Origin: Streptomyces sp. CB02400
GTDB taxonomy: Bacteria; Actinomycetota; Actinomycetes; Streptomycetales; Streptomycetaceae
Direction of reading: 5' to 3'
DNA length: 64,000 bases
Assembly: GCF_001905725.1 (NCBI RefSeq)
Contig: NZ_LIWB01000015.1
Coordinates: 78,548 to 142,547, forward strand
Of the stretch, positions 9,212 through 19,911 are shown piece after piece (the stretch's first letter is position 1; every line of letters starts with the position of its first letter). The position numbers and the translations under genes were made by a program. The notes below the pieces were generated by a model. That model had not been told where the DNA came from, did no database searches, and saw only the letters and a list, made by a program, of their open reading frames with translations.

Positions 9212-9230
9212 GCGGTCGGACGGTCGCGCA
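9196..9230. terminator. Perfect 13-bp hairpin between glyoxalase and tetR genes
   Basis: TGCGCGACCGTCC (9196-9208) pairs perfectly with GGACGGTCGCGCA (9218-9230) around a 9-nt loop. It lies between two convergent transcription units and could terminate both. It also overlaps the 5' end of the broken antitoxin, so it may instead be what remains of that gene's own operator. Confidence 0.5.
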
Positions 9231-9247
9231 GCCTGTTCAGCCCGAAT

Positions 9248-9925
9248 TCAGCTCTTCCGGTGACCTATCAGCCGAGGCTTCGGCTCCAGGCCGTCCAACC
9301 CGTGCCAGGCCAGGTTGACCAGGTGGGCCGCCACTTCCGCCTTCTTCGGCTTGCGGACGTCCAGCCACCACTGGCCCGTCAGCGCGACCATCCCGACCAG
9401 GGCCTGCGCGTACAGCGGGGCCAGCTTGGGGTCGAAGCCGCGGCTCTTGAACTCGCGGCCCAGGATGTCCTCCACCTGGGTGGCGATGTCCGAGATCAGC
9501 GAGGCGAAGGAGCCCGTCGACTGGGGGATGGGGGAGTCGCGGACCAGGATGCGGAAGCCGTCCGTGTACTCCTCGATGTAGTCGAGGAGCGCGAACGCCG
9601 CCTGCTCGCACAGTTCGCGGGGATGGCCGGCCGTCAGCGAGCCGGTCACCATGTCCAGCAGGCGCCGCATCTCGCGGTCCACCACCACCGCGTACAGGCC
9701 CTCCTTGCCGCCGAAGTGCTCGTACACCACCGGCTTGGAGACCCCGGCCTTCGCCGCGATCTCCTCCACCGACGTGGCCTCGAAGCCCTTCGCCGCGAAC
9801 AGGGTGCGGCCGATCTCCAGCAGCTGCTGGCGGCGCTCCGCACCGGTCATCCGGGTGCGACGGGTGCGCCGCGGTTTCTCGTTGCTCGGGGTGCTGCTGG
9901 AGTCGGTCGCCACGGCGACCATCAT
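9248..9925 (-). CDS. TetR-family regulator paired with the desaturase
   Basis: A 225-residue TetR protein. A basic N-terminal extension (PRRTRRTRMTGAERRQQLLEIG) leads into the HTH at about residues 45-75 (TSVEEIAAKAGVSKPVVYEHFGGKEGLYAVVV). The ligand domain ends in RKPKKAEVAAHLVNLAWHGL. Its ATG (9925) overlaps the desaturase stop (ATGA), so both come from one transcript. By analogy with other regulators coupled to fatty-acid desaturase genes, it probably senses acyl-CoA composition and represses its own operon (inference). The tandem palindromes at 11,001-11,029 are the likely target. Confidence 0.9.
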   Translation of the reverse strand: MMVAVATDSSSTPSNEKPRRTRRTRMTGAERRQQLLEIGRTLFAAKGFEATSVEEIAAKAGVSKPVVYEHFGGKEGLYAVVVDREMRRLLDMVTGSLTAGHPRELCEQAAFALLDYIEEYTDGFRILVRDSPIPQSTGSFASLISDIATQVEDILGREFKSRGFDPKLAPLYAQALVGMVALTGQWWLDVRKPKKAEVAAHLVNLAWHGLDGLEPKPRLIGHRKS

Positions 9926-10935
9926 GCCGCCTCGACGGGTTCCTTCCCGCGCCGGGCGCCGCCTTCCGAGGTGTTGCGGCGCGAATCGATACGCGAGCGT
10001 GACGGCCACCGCACGTCAGAGGCCCAGCCCAGCTGCTCGAACCAGCGGATCAGACGGGCGGAGGAATCGAGCTGCCCGCGCTCCACACCGTGCCGCGCGG
10101 ACGTCGGGTCGGCGTGGTGCAGGTTGTGCCAGGACTCACCGCAGGACAGGACCGCCAGCCACCACACGTTGCCCGAACGGTCCCGCGACTTGAACGGACG
10201 CTTGCCGACCGCGTGGCAGATCGAGTTGATCGACCACGTCACATGGTGCAGCAGCGCCACCCGGACGAGCGACCCCCAGAAGAAGCCGGTGAACGCGCCC
10301 CACCAGGACATGGTGACCAGCCCGCCGATCAGCGCGGGCAGCGCCAGCGACAGCGCCGTCCAGAAAATGAACTGCCGGGAGATCGCCCGCAGGGTCTTGT
10401 CCTTGATCAGATCCGGCGCGTACTTGTCCTGCGGGGTTTGCTCCTCGTCGAACATCCAGCCGATGTGCGCCCACCACAGGCCCTTCATCAGTGCAGGGAC
10501 CGTCTCCCCGTACCGCCACGGCGAATGCGGGTCGCCCTCGGCGTCGGAGAACTTGTGGTGCTTGCGGTGGTCGGCCACCCACCGCACCAGCGGGCCCTCC
10601 ACCGCCATCGACCCGGCGATCGCCAGCGCGATCTTCAACGGCCGCTTCGCCTTGAACGAACCGTGCGTGAAGTGGCGGTGGAAGCCGATGGTGATGCCGT
10701 GGCAGCCGAGGTAGTAGAAGAAGACCAGCAGACCGAGGTCCAGCCAGCTCACCCCCCACCCCCACGCCAGCGGCACCGCCGCCACCAGCGCCAGGAAGGG
10801 GACGGTGATGAAGAGCAGCAGTGTGATCTGCTCGATGGAGCGCTTGCGCTCACCGCCCAGCGTGGCGGAGGGCGCGACGTCGTCGGACCCGGGTTGTTTC
10901 GGAGCTTCGTGCAGCACGTCGGAGCCTGAGGTCAT
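9922..10935 (-). CDS. Acyl-CoA/acyl-lipid delta-9-type fatty-acid desaturase
   Basis: A 337-residue membrane di-iron desaturase. The three histidine boxes are present: HRHFTH, HRKHH and, near the C-terminus, WHNLHH. Two pairs of transmembrane segments are visible (FITVPFLALVAAVPLAW with LGLLVFFYYLGCHG, and WTALSLALPALIGGL with FTGFFWGSLVRVALLHH). Such enzymes introduce a double bond using O2 and an electron donor and so tune membrane fluidity. ATG 10935 has AGGGGA 6 nt upstream. The much longer open frame upstream crosses the promoter region. It forms an operon with the overlapping tetR gene. Confidence 0.93.
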   Translation of the reverse strand: MTSGSDVLHEAPKQPGSDDVAPSATLGGERKRSIEQITLLLFITVPFLALVAAVPLAWGWGVSWLDLGLLVFFYYLGCHGITIGFHRHFTHGSFKAKRPLKIALAIAGSMAVEGPLVRWVADHRKHHKFSDAEGDPHSPWRYGETVPALMKGLWWAHIGWMFDEEQTPQDKYAPDLIKDKTLRAISRQFIFWTALSLALPALIGGLVTMSWWGAFTGFFWGSLVRVALLHHVTWSINSICHAVGKRPFKSRDRSGNVWWLAVLSCGESWHNLHHADPTSARHGVERGQLDSSARLIRWFEQLGWASDVRWPSRSRIDSRRNTSEGGARRGKEPVEAA

Positions 10936-11000
10936 GCGTGTCCCCTGTGGGGTATGTGGACTGAGGGTGGGTGCCGGGCCGCCGGAAACGCACTGCATTC

Positions 11001-11029
11001 CTACGCTTCCGTAACCTACGGCAACGTAA
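11001..11029. promoter_or_regulatory. Tandem TetR-type operator upstream of the desaturase operon
   Basis: CTACG-CTTC-CGTAA (11001-11014) and CTACG-GCAA-CGTAA (11016-11029) are two copies of the dyad YTACG-N4-CGTAR, 15 bp apart. They lie 66-94 nt upstream of the desaturase ATG. Overlapping palindromes of this shape are typical for cooperative binding of two TetR dimers. The 290-bp spacer to ppc also contains the ppc promoter, so an effect on ppc is possible. Confidence 0.65.
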
Positions 11030-11225
11030 GTATGGCAGTGCGTAGCCCGTCGGCAAGAGCCCGTCGGCCTGCGCGTCCGGGTCGGCACCTATCCTTGAAG
11101 TCGGTCGGACAGCGCGGTCCGCTCTGATTTCTTCCCGGACGTCCGGCCCGAAGCGGCGCACGCCGCGCGAGACGCTGTCCGGGTTCCCTCCCAGACGAGC
11201 TTCAACACTGCAAGGAGCCGCACCT

Positions 11226-13958
<2,733 letters not shown>

Positions 13959-13970
13959 CCCGCCGGAAAG

Positions 13971-14010
13971 AAGGGGTGCCCCCGGCCTCGTACGGCCGGG
14001 GGCACCCCTT
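13971..14010 (+). terminator. Strong hairpin terminator after ppc
   Basis: A perfect 17-bp stem: AAGGGGTGCCCCCGGCC (13971-13987) pairs with its complement at 13994-14010 across a 6-nt loop. It starts 12 nt after the ppc stop. It may also serve the convergent membrane-protein gene ending at 14059. Confidence 0.85.
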
Positions 14011-14058
14011 CGTCCTGTACGGTTTCGTCCCGCGGGCTTCGTCCCGTACGGCTCCGTC

Positions 14059-14544
14059 CTACACGGCGAGGAAAGCCGCCGTCAGCAGCGCCGTCCCCGA
14101 CAGCACCAGCAGCCACGCCGCCCGCGTCCGCAGCAGACCGCCCGCCACGACGACCGACGCCAGCAGCAGCGCGCCGCCCAGCGGGACCCACGCGTAGAGA
14201 ATCCCGGCGGGACCCGCACGGACGGCGTCCGTACCGCCCGGCTTCAGCACCACCGTGTACGTCCGCCCCTTCTCCACGGCCACCGAGTTCTCCAGCACGA
14301 CCTCCGCACGCGGCTGCGACCCCTGCGACAACGGCGTGTACGGCCCCGTACACGTCTTCGCGCCGCACCGCGTCACTTCCACCGTGCCGCGCTCACGCCC
14401 CTTCGTCAGCATCGCGTGCTGCGCCGTACCCCACGACGCCCACACACCCGCGATCAGGATCAGCGCGGCGACCGTGCTCATCGCCGCGAACCGGCCGAAC
14501 CGCAGGGCGGAGGAGCCACGGAAGGAGCGGGCAGCGGGAGACAT
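14059..14544 (-). CDS. Membrane protein with an extracytoplasmic loop, function unknown
   Basis: A 161-residue protein with an N-terminal membrane segment near residues 19-37 (RFAAMSTVAALILIAGVWAS). An exported loop of about 70 residues follows, containing two cysteines in a C-GAK-TC arrangement (possible disulfide). Two hydrophobic segments lie at about 113-135 and 139-160. No known domain recognised. It is last in the minus-strand series glmU-prs-rplY-pth, 112 nt after pth, so co-transcription is possible but not certain. Confidence 0.75.
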   Translation of the reverse strand: MSPAARSFRGSSALRFGRFAAMSTVAALILIAGVWASWGTAQHAMLTKGRERGTVEVTRCGAKTCTGPYTPLSQGSQPRAEVVLENSVAVEKGRTYTVVLKPGGTDAVRAGPAGILYAWVPLGGALLLASVVVAGGLLRTRAAWLLVLSGTALLTAAFLAV

Positions 14545-14656
14545 GGCCGAGATCCTTGGCCATGACCTTGCGGTCGGTCAACTCCGGGCGGGCTCCGGCG
14601 GACTCCAGCAGGCCCCGAAGGGGGGAGACAAGTCCACCGACATACCCATCAGCACA

Positions 14657-15262
14657 TCACGAGTTGTACGTGCTCTGCGCCCGCTCCAGCCCCTCGATCA
14701 CCAGACACTCCACCGCGTCCGCCGCCCGGTCCACGAAGTAGTCCAGCTCCTTGCGCTCCGCCGACGAGAAGTCCTTCAGCACGAAATCCGCCACCTGCAT
14801 CCGCCCCGGCGGCCGCCCGATCCCGAACCGCGCCCGGTGGTACTCCCGCCCGAACGCCTTCGTCAGCGACTTCAGCCCGTTGTGGCCGTTGTCCCCGCCA
14901 CCCAGCTTCAGCCGCAGCGTCCCGTAATCGATGTCCAGCTCGTCATGGACCGCCACCACCCGCTCCGCCGGCACCTTGTAGAACTCCCGCAGCGCGTTCA
15001 CCGGCCCGCCGGACAGATTCATGTACGACATCGGCTTCGCCAGGATCACCCGGCGGTTCGCCGGCCCCGGCGGACCGATCCGGCCCTCCACGACCTGCGC
15101 CTGAGCCTTGCCGGCCCGCTTGAACCGGCCCCCCATCCGCTCCGCCAGCAGATCCGCCACCATGAACCCCACGTTGTGGCGGTTCATCGCGTACTCCGGC
15201 CCCGGATTGCCCAGCCCCACGACCAGCCAGGGACCTGCCGCACCCGCCGCATCCGTCGTCAC
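14657..15262 (-). CDS. pth: Peptidyl-tRNA hydrolase
   Basis: Pth cleaves peptidyl-tRNA released from stalled ribosomes. The 201-residue protein begins with WLVVGLGNPGPEYAMNRHNVGF, which contains the conserved Asn and the catalytic His29. MSYMNLSG and HDELDIDYG (catalytic Asp) follow, then GGGDNGHNGLKS. GTG 15262 is preceded by GGGAGA at 7 nt. The open frame extends further upstream into the rplY gene but lacks family similarity there. It follows rplY by 76 nt, a pairing common in actinobacteria. Confidence 0.95.
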   Translation of the reverse strand: MTTDAAGAAGPWLVVGLGNPGPEYAMNRHNVGFMVADLLAERMGGRFKRAGKAQAQVVEGRIGPPGPANRRVILAKPMSYMNLSGGPVNALREFYKVPAERVVAVHDELDIDYGTLRLKLGGGDNGHNGLKSLTKAFGREYHRARFGIGRPPGRMQVADFVLKDFSSAERKELDYFVDRAADAVECLVIEGLERAQSTYNS

Positions 15263-15284
15263 GCCCGTGTCTCCCTCATACGCG

Positions 15285-15317
15285 TCGGCCGCTGCCCCGC
15301 ACGGGAACAGCGGCCGA
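15285..15317 (-). terminator. Hairpin between rplY and pth
   Basis: TCGGCCGCTG (15285-15294) and CAGCGGCCGA (15308-15317) form a 10-bp perfect stem in the 76-bp spacer. It may attenuate read-through from rplY into pth. Confidence 0.5.
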
Positions 15318-15338
15318 CTAAACGACTCCGAAAGAGGA

Positions 15339-15938
15339 TCAGGCCTCGGCGGCCTCTTCACCCTCGCCCTCGGCACCCTCGGCGGACGCCTCCTCGGCCT
15401 GCGCGGCCAGCACCTGGAGGACCACCGCGTCCTCCTCGACGGCCAGCGTCACGCCGTTCGGGAGCTTGACGTCCTTGGCCAGGACGGAGGCACCGGCCTC
15501 CAGACCCTCGACGGAGACGCTCACGCTCTCCGGGATGTGCGTGGCCTCGGCCTCGACCGGCAGCGCGGACAGCACGTGCTCCAGCAGGTAGCCACCCGGG
15601 GCCAGCTCACCCTCGGTCTGCACCGGGATCTCGACCTGGACCTTCTCGCCGCGCTTCACCAGCAGCAGGTCCACGTGCTCCAGGAAGCCCTTCAGCGGGT
15701 CACGCTGCACGGCCTTCGGGATCGCCAGCTCGTTCGACGTGCCGTCGATGTCCAGCGCGATCAGCACGTTCGGCGTACGCAGCGCGAGCAGCAGCTCGTG
15801 GCCCGGAAGGGTCAGGTGCAGCGGGTCCGAACCGTGCCCGTACAGCACACCCGGAACCTTGTTGTCACGGCGGATACGGCGCGCGGCACCCTTGCCGAAC
15901 TCGGTGCGCGTCGCGGCGGAGATCTTCACCTCGGACAT
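15339..15938 (-). CDS. rplY: 50S ribosomal protein L25/CTC (TL5 type)
   Basis: A 199-residue long form of L25, which binds 5S rRNA. The N-terminal L25 domain (about 1-95) has TRTEFGKGAARRIRR and VPGVLYGHG. The C-terminal TL5/CTC beta domain (about 100-180) is followed by an Ala/Glu-rich acidic tail from about residue 180. The CTC form is linked to general stress in Bacillus. ATG 15938 has GAGGAGT about 6 nt upstream. Its position between prs and pth is typical for actinobacteria. Confidence 0.95.
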   Translation of the reverse strand: MSEVKISAATRTEFGKGAARRIRRDNKVPGVLYGHGSDPLHLTLPGHELLLALRTPNVLIALDIDGTSNELAIPKAVQRDPLKGFLEHVDLLLVKRGEKVQVEIPVQTEGELAPGGYLLEHVLSALPVEAEATHIPESVSVSVEGLEAGASVLAKDVKLPNGVTLAVEEDAVVLQVLAAQAEEASAEGAEGEGEEAAEA

Positions 15939-16115
15939 GGTCACTCCTCGAAAGTCAGAAACGGACGTGGTCACCCGGCCACGAACGGCCTGCTACGAAG
16001 AGCGCGTCGATAACGGACCACCGAACCCGCCTCGTGAAAAGCGGAACGGCCTCCCTCGCCGAGCAACTTGGACAGTCTACTCGGACCAGGAGGCCGCACC
16101 CAAAACGATCACCGG

Positions 16116-16151
16116 GAGAGCCGGTGCAGAACCCTTACTGCACCGGCTCTC
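16116..16151 (-). terminator. Terminator after prs
   Basis: GAGAGCCGGTGCAG (16116-16129) and its complement (16138-16151) form a perfect 14-bp stem with an 8-nt loop, 7 nt beyond the prs stop on the minus strand. A short TTTT run lies just downstream in the transcript. It separates glmU-prs from rplY-pth. Confidence 0.8.
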
Positions 16152-16157
16152 ACAGCT

Positions 16158-17138
16158 TTACTGCTCGTCGAACAGGCTCGTCACCGAGCCGTCCCGGAAC
16201 ACCTCACGCGCCGCACGCGCGATCGTCGGCGCGATCGACAACACCTTGATCTTGTCGAGGGACTCGCTCAGCTCACTCGGCGTCGGCAGCGTGTTCGTGA
16301 ACACGAACTCACTCACCCGCGAGTTCTTCAGCCGGTCCGCCGCCGGACCCGACAGCACACCGTGCGTCGCCGTCACGATCACGTCCTCCGCACCGTGCGC
16401 GAACAGCGCGTCCGCCGCGGCGCAGATCGTGCCACCCGTGTCGATCATGTCGTCGACGAGGACGCAGATACGGCCCTTCACGTCACCCACGACCTCGTGC
16501 ACCGTGACCTGGTTCGCCACGTCCTTGTCCCGGCGCTTGTGCACGATCGCCAGCGGCGCACCCAGCCGGTCGCACCAGCGGTCCGCCACCCGCACACGGC
16601 CCGCGTCCGGAGACACCACCGTCAGCTTCTCCCGGTCCACCTTCGCGCCCACGTAGTCCGCGAGGAGCGGCAGCGCGAACAGGTGGTCCACCGGGCCGTC
16701 GAAGAAACCCTGGATCTGATCCGTGTGCAGATCCACGGCCAGCAGCCGGTCCGCACCCGCCGTCTTCATCAGGTCCGCGATCAGACGCGCCGAAATCGGT
16801 TCACGACCCCGGTGCTTCTTGTCCTGCCGCGCGTAACCGTAGAACGGCACGATCACCGTGATGGACCTGGCCGACGCACGCTTCAACGCGTCGATCATGA
16901 TCAACTGCTCCATGATCCACTTGTTGATCGGAGCGGTGTGGCTCTGGATCAGGAAACAGTCGGCACCACGAGCCGACTCCTGATACCGCACATAGATCTC
17001 ACCATTGGCGAAATCGAAGGCCTTCGTCGGGACGACCCCCACATCCAGCTGTTGGGCGACCTCCTCGGCAAGCTCGGGGTGGGCGCGGCCGGAGAAGAAC
17101 ATCATCTTCTTCTCGCCGGTCGTCTTGATCCCGGTCAC
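16158..17138 (-). CDS. prs: Ribose-phosphate pyrophosphokinase (PRPP synthase)
   Basis: Prs makes PRPP from ribose-5-phosphate and ATP for nucleotide, His and Trp synthesis. The 326-residue protein has the ATP loop region YGYARQDKKHRGREPISA, the metal-binding VDLHTDQIQGFFDGPVDHL, and the PRPP loop VLVDDMIDTGGTI near residue 232. The start is GTG 17138 with AGGAG 8 nt upstream. It lies 88 nt downstream of glmU on the same strand. Confidence 0.97.
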   Translation of the reverse strand: MTGIKTTGEKKMMFFSGRAHPELAEEVAQQLDVGVVPTKAFDFANGEIYVRYQESARGADCFLIQSHTAPINKWIMEQLIMIDALKRASARSITVIVPFYGYARQDKKHRGREPISARLIADLMKTAGADRLLAVDLHTDQIQGFFDGPVDHLFALPLLADYVGAKVDREKLTVVSPDAGRVRVADRWCDRLGAPLAIVHKRRDKDVANQVTVHEVVGDVKGRICVLVDDMIDTGGTICAAADALFAHGAEDVIVTATHGVLSGPAADRLKNSRVSEFVFTNTLPTPSELSESLDKIKVLSIAPTIARAAREVFRDGSVTSLFDEQ

Positions 17139-17226
17139 AGCACAATCTCCTCAGAGGTGTCGCAGCTGATGGCGGTGCGGAAGTGCACTTATCACGGTAC
17201 GCCCTGTTCGAGAGGGCCGAATCCGG

Positions 17227-18672
17227 TCAGTCCTCAGCGGCCGGCTCCCGCGAAGCCGCCTCCGCCGCCTTCGCGGCAGCACTCCCCGGACGCTTACGAG
17301 CCACCCAACCCTCGATATTCCGCTGCTGGCCGCGGGCCACAGCCAGCGAACCCGGCGGCACGTCCTTCGTGATCACCGACCCGGCAGCCGTGTAAGCACC
17401 GTCCCCGATCGTGACAGGCGCCACAAACATGTTGTCCGAACCCGTCTTGCAGTGCGACCCGACCGTCGTGTGATGTTTGTCCTGCCCGTCGTAATTGACG
17501 AACACGCTCGCCGCACCGATGTTCGAAAACTCGCCGATCGTCGCATCCCCCACGTACGACAGATGCGGAACCTTCGTCCCCTCACCGATCGACGCGTTCT
17601 TCGTCTCCACGTACGTACCGATCTTCGCCCTGCGCGCCAGCCGCGACCCCGGACGCAGATACGCGTACGGCCCCACACTCGCCTCGGGACCCACCTCGGA
17701 ACCCACCGCCACCGTGTTGTCCACCCGCGCCCCCGCACCCACACGGGTGTCGGTCAGCCGCGAGTTCGGCCCGACCTCACACCCCTCGGCGAGATGCGTG
17801 CCCCCGTGCAACTGCGTCCCCGGGTGGACCACCACGTCCTGCTCGAACGTCACGGTGACATCGACCCACGTCGTCGCAGGGTCGACCACGGTGACCCCGG
17901 ACAGCATGGCGGCGGTCAGCAACCGGTCGTTGAGGATCCGCCGCGCCTCCGAAAGCTGCACCCGGTTGTTGATCCCCGCGATCTCACGGTGATCCCCCGC
18001 CACCGACGCACCCACCCGATGCCCCGCCCCACGCAGGATCCCGAGCACGTCCGTCAGATACTCCTCACCCTGACTGTTGTCCGTCCGCACCTTCTTCAAC
18101 GCATCCGCCAACAACGCCCCGTCGAACGCGAACACACCCGAGTTGATCTCCCGGATCGCCCGCTGCGCGGCGGACGCGTCCTTGTGCTCCACGATCGCCG
18201 TGACCGCACCACTGTCGTCCCGCACGATCCGCCCGTAACCGGTCGCGTCCGGCACCTCGGCCGTCAACACCGTCACCGCGTTGCCGTCGGCGGTGTGCGT
18301 GGCCGACAACCGCCGCAGCGTCTCACCCGTCAACAACGGGGTGTCACCACACACGACGACCACGGTCCCGTCCACGGAGCCCCCCAGCTCCTCCAACCCC
18401 ATCCGCACGGCATGCCCCGTACCGTTCTGCTCCGCCTGCACGGCGGTACGCACCTCGGGGGCGACCTCGGCGAGATGCGCGGTCACCTGCTCACGGGCGT
18501 GACCCACGACGACGACCAGATTCTCCGGCTGGAGCTCACCGGCCGCGGCGAGCACATGGCCCACCAGGGAACGGCCACAGATGTCGTGCAGGACCTTCGG
18601 TGTGGCCGACTTCATACGGGTGCCCTCACCCGCTGCGAGAACGACGACGGCTGCCGGGCGACTGGTGCTCAC
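17227..18672 (-). CDS. glmU: Bifunctional GlcNAc-1-P uridylyltransferase / GlcN-1-P acetyltransferase
   Basis: GlmU catalyses the last two steps to UDP-GlcNAc, the precursor of peptidoglycan. The 481-residue protein has the N-terminal pyrophosphorylase motif LAAGEGTRMKS (residues about 12-22), then CGDTPLL and GYGRIVRD. The C-terminal left-handed beta-helix carries hexapeptide repeats and the acetyltransferase motifs RPGSRLARRAKIGTYVETK and NYDGQDKHHT. It ends in a variable Ala-rich tail. GTG 18672 is preceded by GAAGGG at 6 nt. Confidence 0.96.
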   Translation of the reverse strand: MSTSRPAAVVVLAAGEGTRMKSATPKVLHDICGRSLVGHVLAAAGELQPENLVVVVGHAREQVTAHLAEVAPEVRTAVQAEQNGTGHAVRMGLEELGGSVDGTVVVVCGDTPLLTGETLRRLSATHTADGNAVTVLTAEVPDATGYGRIVRDDSGAVTAIVEHKDASAAQRAIREINSGVFAFDGALLADALKKVRTDNSQGEEYLTDVLGILRGAGHRVGASVAGDHREIAGINNRVQLSEARRILNDRLLTAAMLSGVTVVDPATTWVDVTVTFEQDVVVHPGTQLHGGTHLAEGCEVGPNSRLTDTRVGAGARVDNTVAVGSEVGPEASVGPYAYLRPGSRLARRAKIGTYVETKNASIGEGTKVPHLSYVGDATIGEFSNIGAASVFVNYDGQDKHHTTVGSHCKTGSDNMFVAPVTIGDGAYTAAGSVITKDVPPGSLAVARGQQRNIEGWVARKRPGSAAAKAAEAASREPAAED

Positions 18673-18748
18673 GGGATGCCCTTCGGCTGTGATGGGGGTG
18701 GGGGTGACATCCGCAGGATACCGGGGTGGTTTTGGGAGGACATGAGAG

Positions 18749-18776
18749 CGGGCCCTGACGGAAATGTCAGGGCCCG
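18749..18776 (-). terminator. Terminator downstream of tRNA-Gln
   Basis: CGGGCCCTGAC (18749-18759) and GTCAGGGCCCG (18766-18776) form an 11-bp perfect stem with a GGAAAT loop. It lies 10 nt past the 3' end of the tRNA gene on the minus strand and upstream of glmU. Confidence 0.75.
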
Positions 18777-18786
18777 GGCACGGCAG

Positions 18787-18859
18787 CTCCCCCATCAGGA
18801 TTTGAACCTGAACTTAAGGGACCAAAACCCTCAGTGCTGCCTGATTACACCATGGGGGA
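18787..18859 (-). tRNA. tRNA-Gln (anticodon UUG)
   Basis: Read on the minus strand, the 7-bp acceptor stem TCCCCCA/TGGGGGA, a D arm, the anticodon stem GAGGG/CCCTT with loop TTTTGGT, and a T arm with GTTCAAATC all fold. Positions 34-36 are TTG, which reads CAA (Gln). The discriminator is G, as expected for Gln. CCA is not encoded. Confidence 0.93.
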
Positions 18860-18886
18860 TGAAACTCGACTAAACCGGACATTCGG

Positions 18887-19750
18887 TTAGGTCGCCGAGT
18901 CGGCACCCAACACTATGCCGTACCAAGAGCCTTCGATGCGACGGTACAGGTCGGCACCCTTCAAGACTTTGATCACCAAGCAGCCTCGGTACGAGTCACC
19001 CACGTTCTTCCTCGCTGTCTTGGGGTTGTGTCGCTTGAGTGTGGTCTTGTTGAACGCACTGCGGTCGGCGTGGACGAGTTCGGCCCAGTACTGCTCCGCG
19101 CCTGCCACGTCGGCGTTCTCGTGGATCATGACCGTGAATCGGAGACGCTTGCGTTCGACTCCAAGCAGATCGAGCCAAGCCAGAAAGACCTTGATCATGC
19201 CGGGATCACTGTTGACGAAGGTGACGTTCTCGCGACGGTCGTACGGCTTGTCCTTGCTGCCTTCCGCCCAGTACAGACCGACGCCCACCAGGAACAGTTC
19301 ACGTGCCGACAGGCCGCCGATCGCCTGCCTGGCCGCTTCCTTGGTGCGTTGCCGTTCCTCGTCCCGGATGCGCAGCTTCGCCTCCCAGCCTCGACGTGCG
19401 ATGGCAGCGGCTTCCTCGGGAGTGCGCTTGCGTTCTGGCTTCGGCAGGTCCCGTACCCGCAGCGACACCGAACTCCTGGAGCAGCCCAGCTCGGCCTCGA
19501 TCTGGTCGTACGTCCAGCCCTGGAGGCGCGGCTCCCGTGCCTTCTCCCGGAGGTCGTCCTTGGCGTTGGGGCGTTTCGTCCAGGCCGGCGGAGGTTCTCC
19601 CTTCACCAGCTGGTTGAGGATGTCGTTGTTGTAGATCTTCAGTTCGTCGCGGATCTGGCGGAGGCTGTGGCCTGCCCGTCGCAGCGCCACCGCCTGTTCC
19701 CGCAAGCTCTCGAAGTCGGCGTATTTGCCGGGTGCATGTGTCACACGCAT
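18887..19750 (-). CDS. Helix-turn-helix protein with a LAGLIDADG-like module, next to tRNA-Gln
   Basis: A 287-residue protein ending 28 nt before the tRNA-Gln gene, same strand. Residues about 15-50 (SLREQAVALRRAGHSLRQIRDEL) and 66-100 (QGWTYDQIEAELGCSRSSVSLRVRDL) look like two HTH units. A basic region at about 102-140 leads into ELFLVGVGLYWAEGSKDK (151-168) and VTFVNSDPGMIKVFLAWLDLLGV. The GLYWAEGSK / NSDP pairing resembles the core helix and following strand of LAGLIDADG homing endonucleases. Its GC content and codon choice look lower in G+C than those of its neighbours. It could be a mobile nuclease or a domesticated transcription factor. I do not know its function. Confidence 0.6.
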   Translation of the reverse strand: MRVTHAPGKYADFESLREQAVALRRAGHSLRQIRDELKIYNNDILNQLVKGEPPPAWTKRPNAKDDLREKAREPRLQGWTYDQIEAELGCSRSSVSLRVRDLPKPERKRTPEEAAAIARRGWEAKLRIRDEERQRTKEAARQAIGGLSARELFLVGVGLYWAEGSKDKPYDRRENVTFVNSDPGMIKVFLAWLDLLGVERKRLRFTVMIHENADVAGAEQYWAELVHADRSAFNKTTLKRHNPKTARKNVGDSYRGCLVIKVLKGADLYRRIEGSWYGIVLGADSAT

Positions 19751-19911
19751 ACCGTCCGGGCGGAATGGCCGATTCCTGTCTCGAACGATGTCCGATTCAG
19801 CAGTTCGAGGGATTTCGGTCCGTATCGCGGCTGATCAGTCACCCTGTGTGGTCTGGCCCGGTCGTGGAAACTCGCCGGAAAAGCGGTCTCGGCCGCCCGT
19901 AGGCTGGACGC

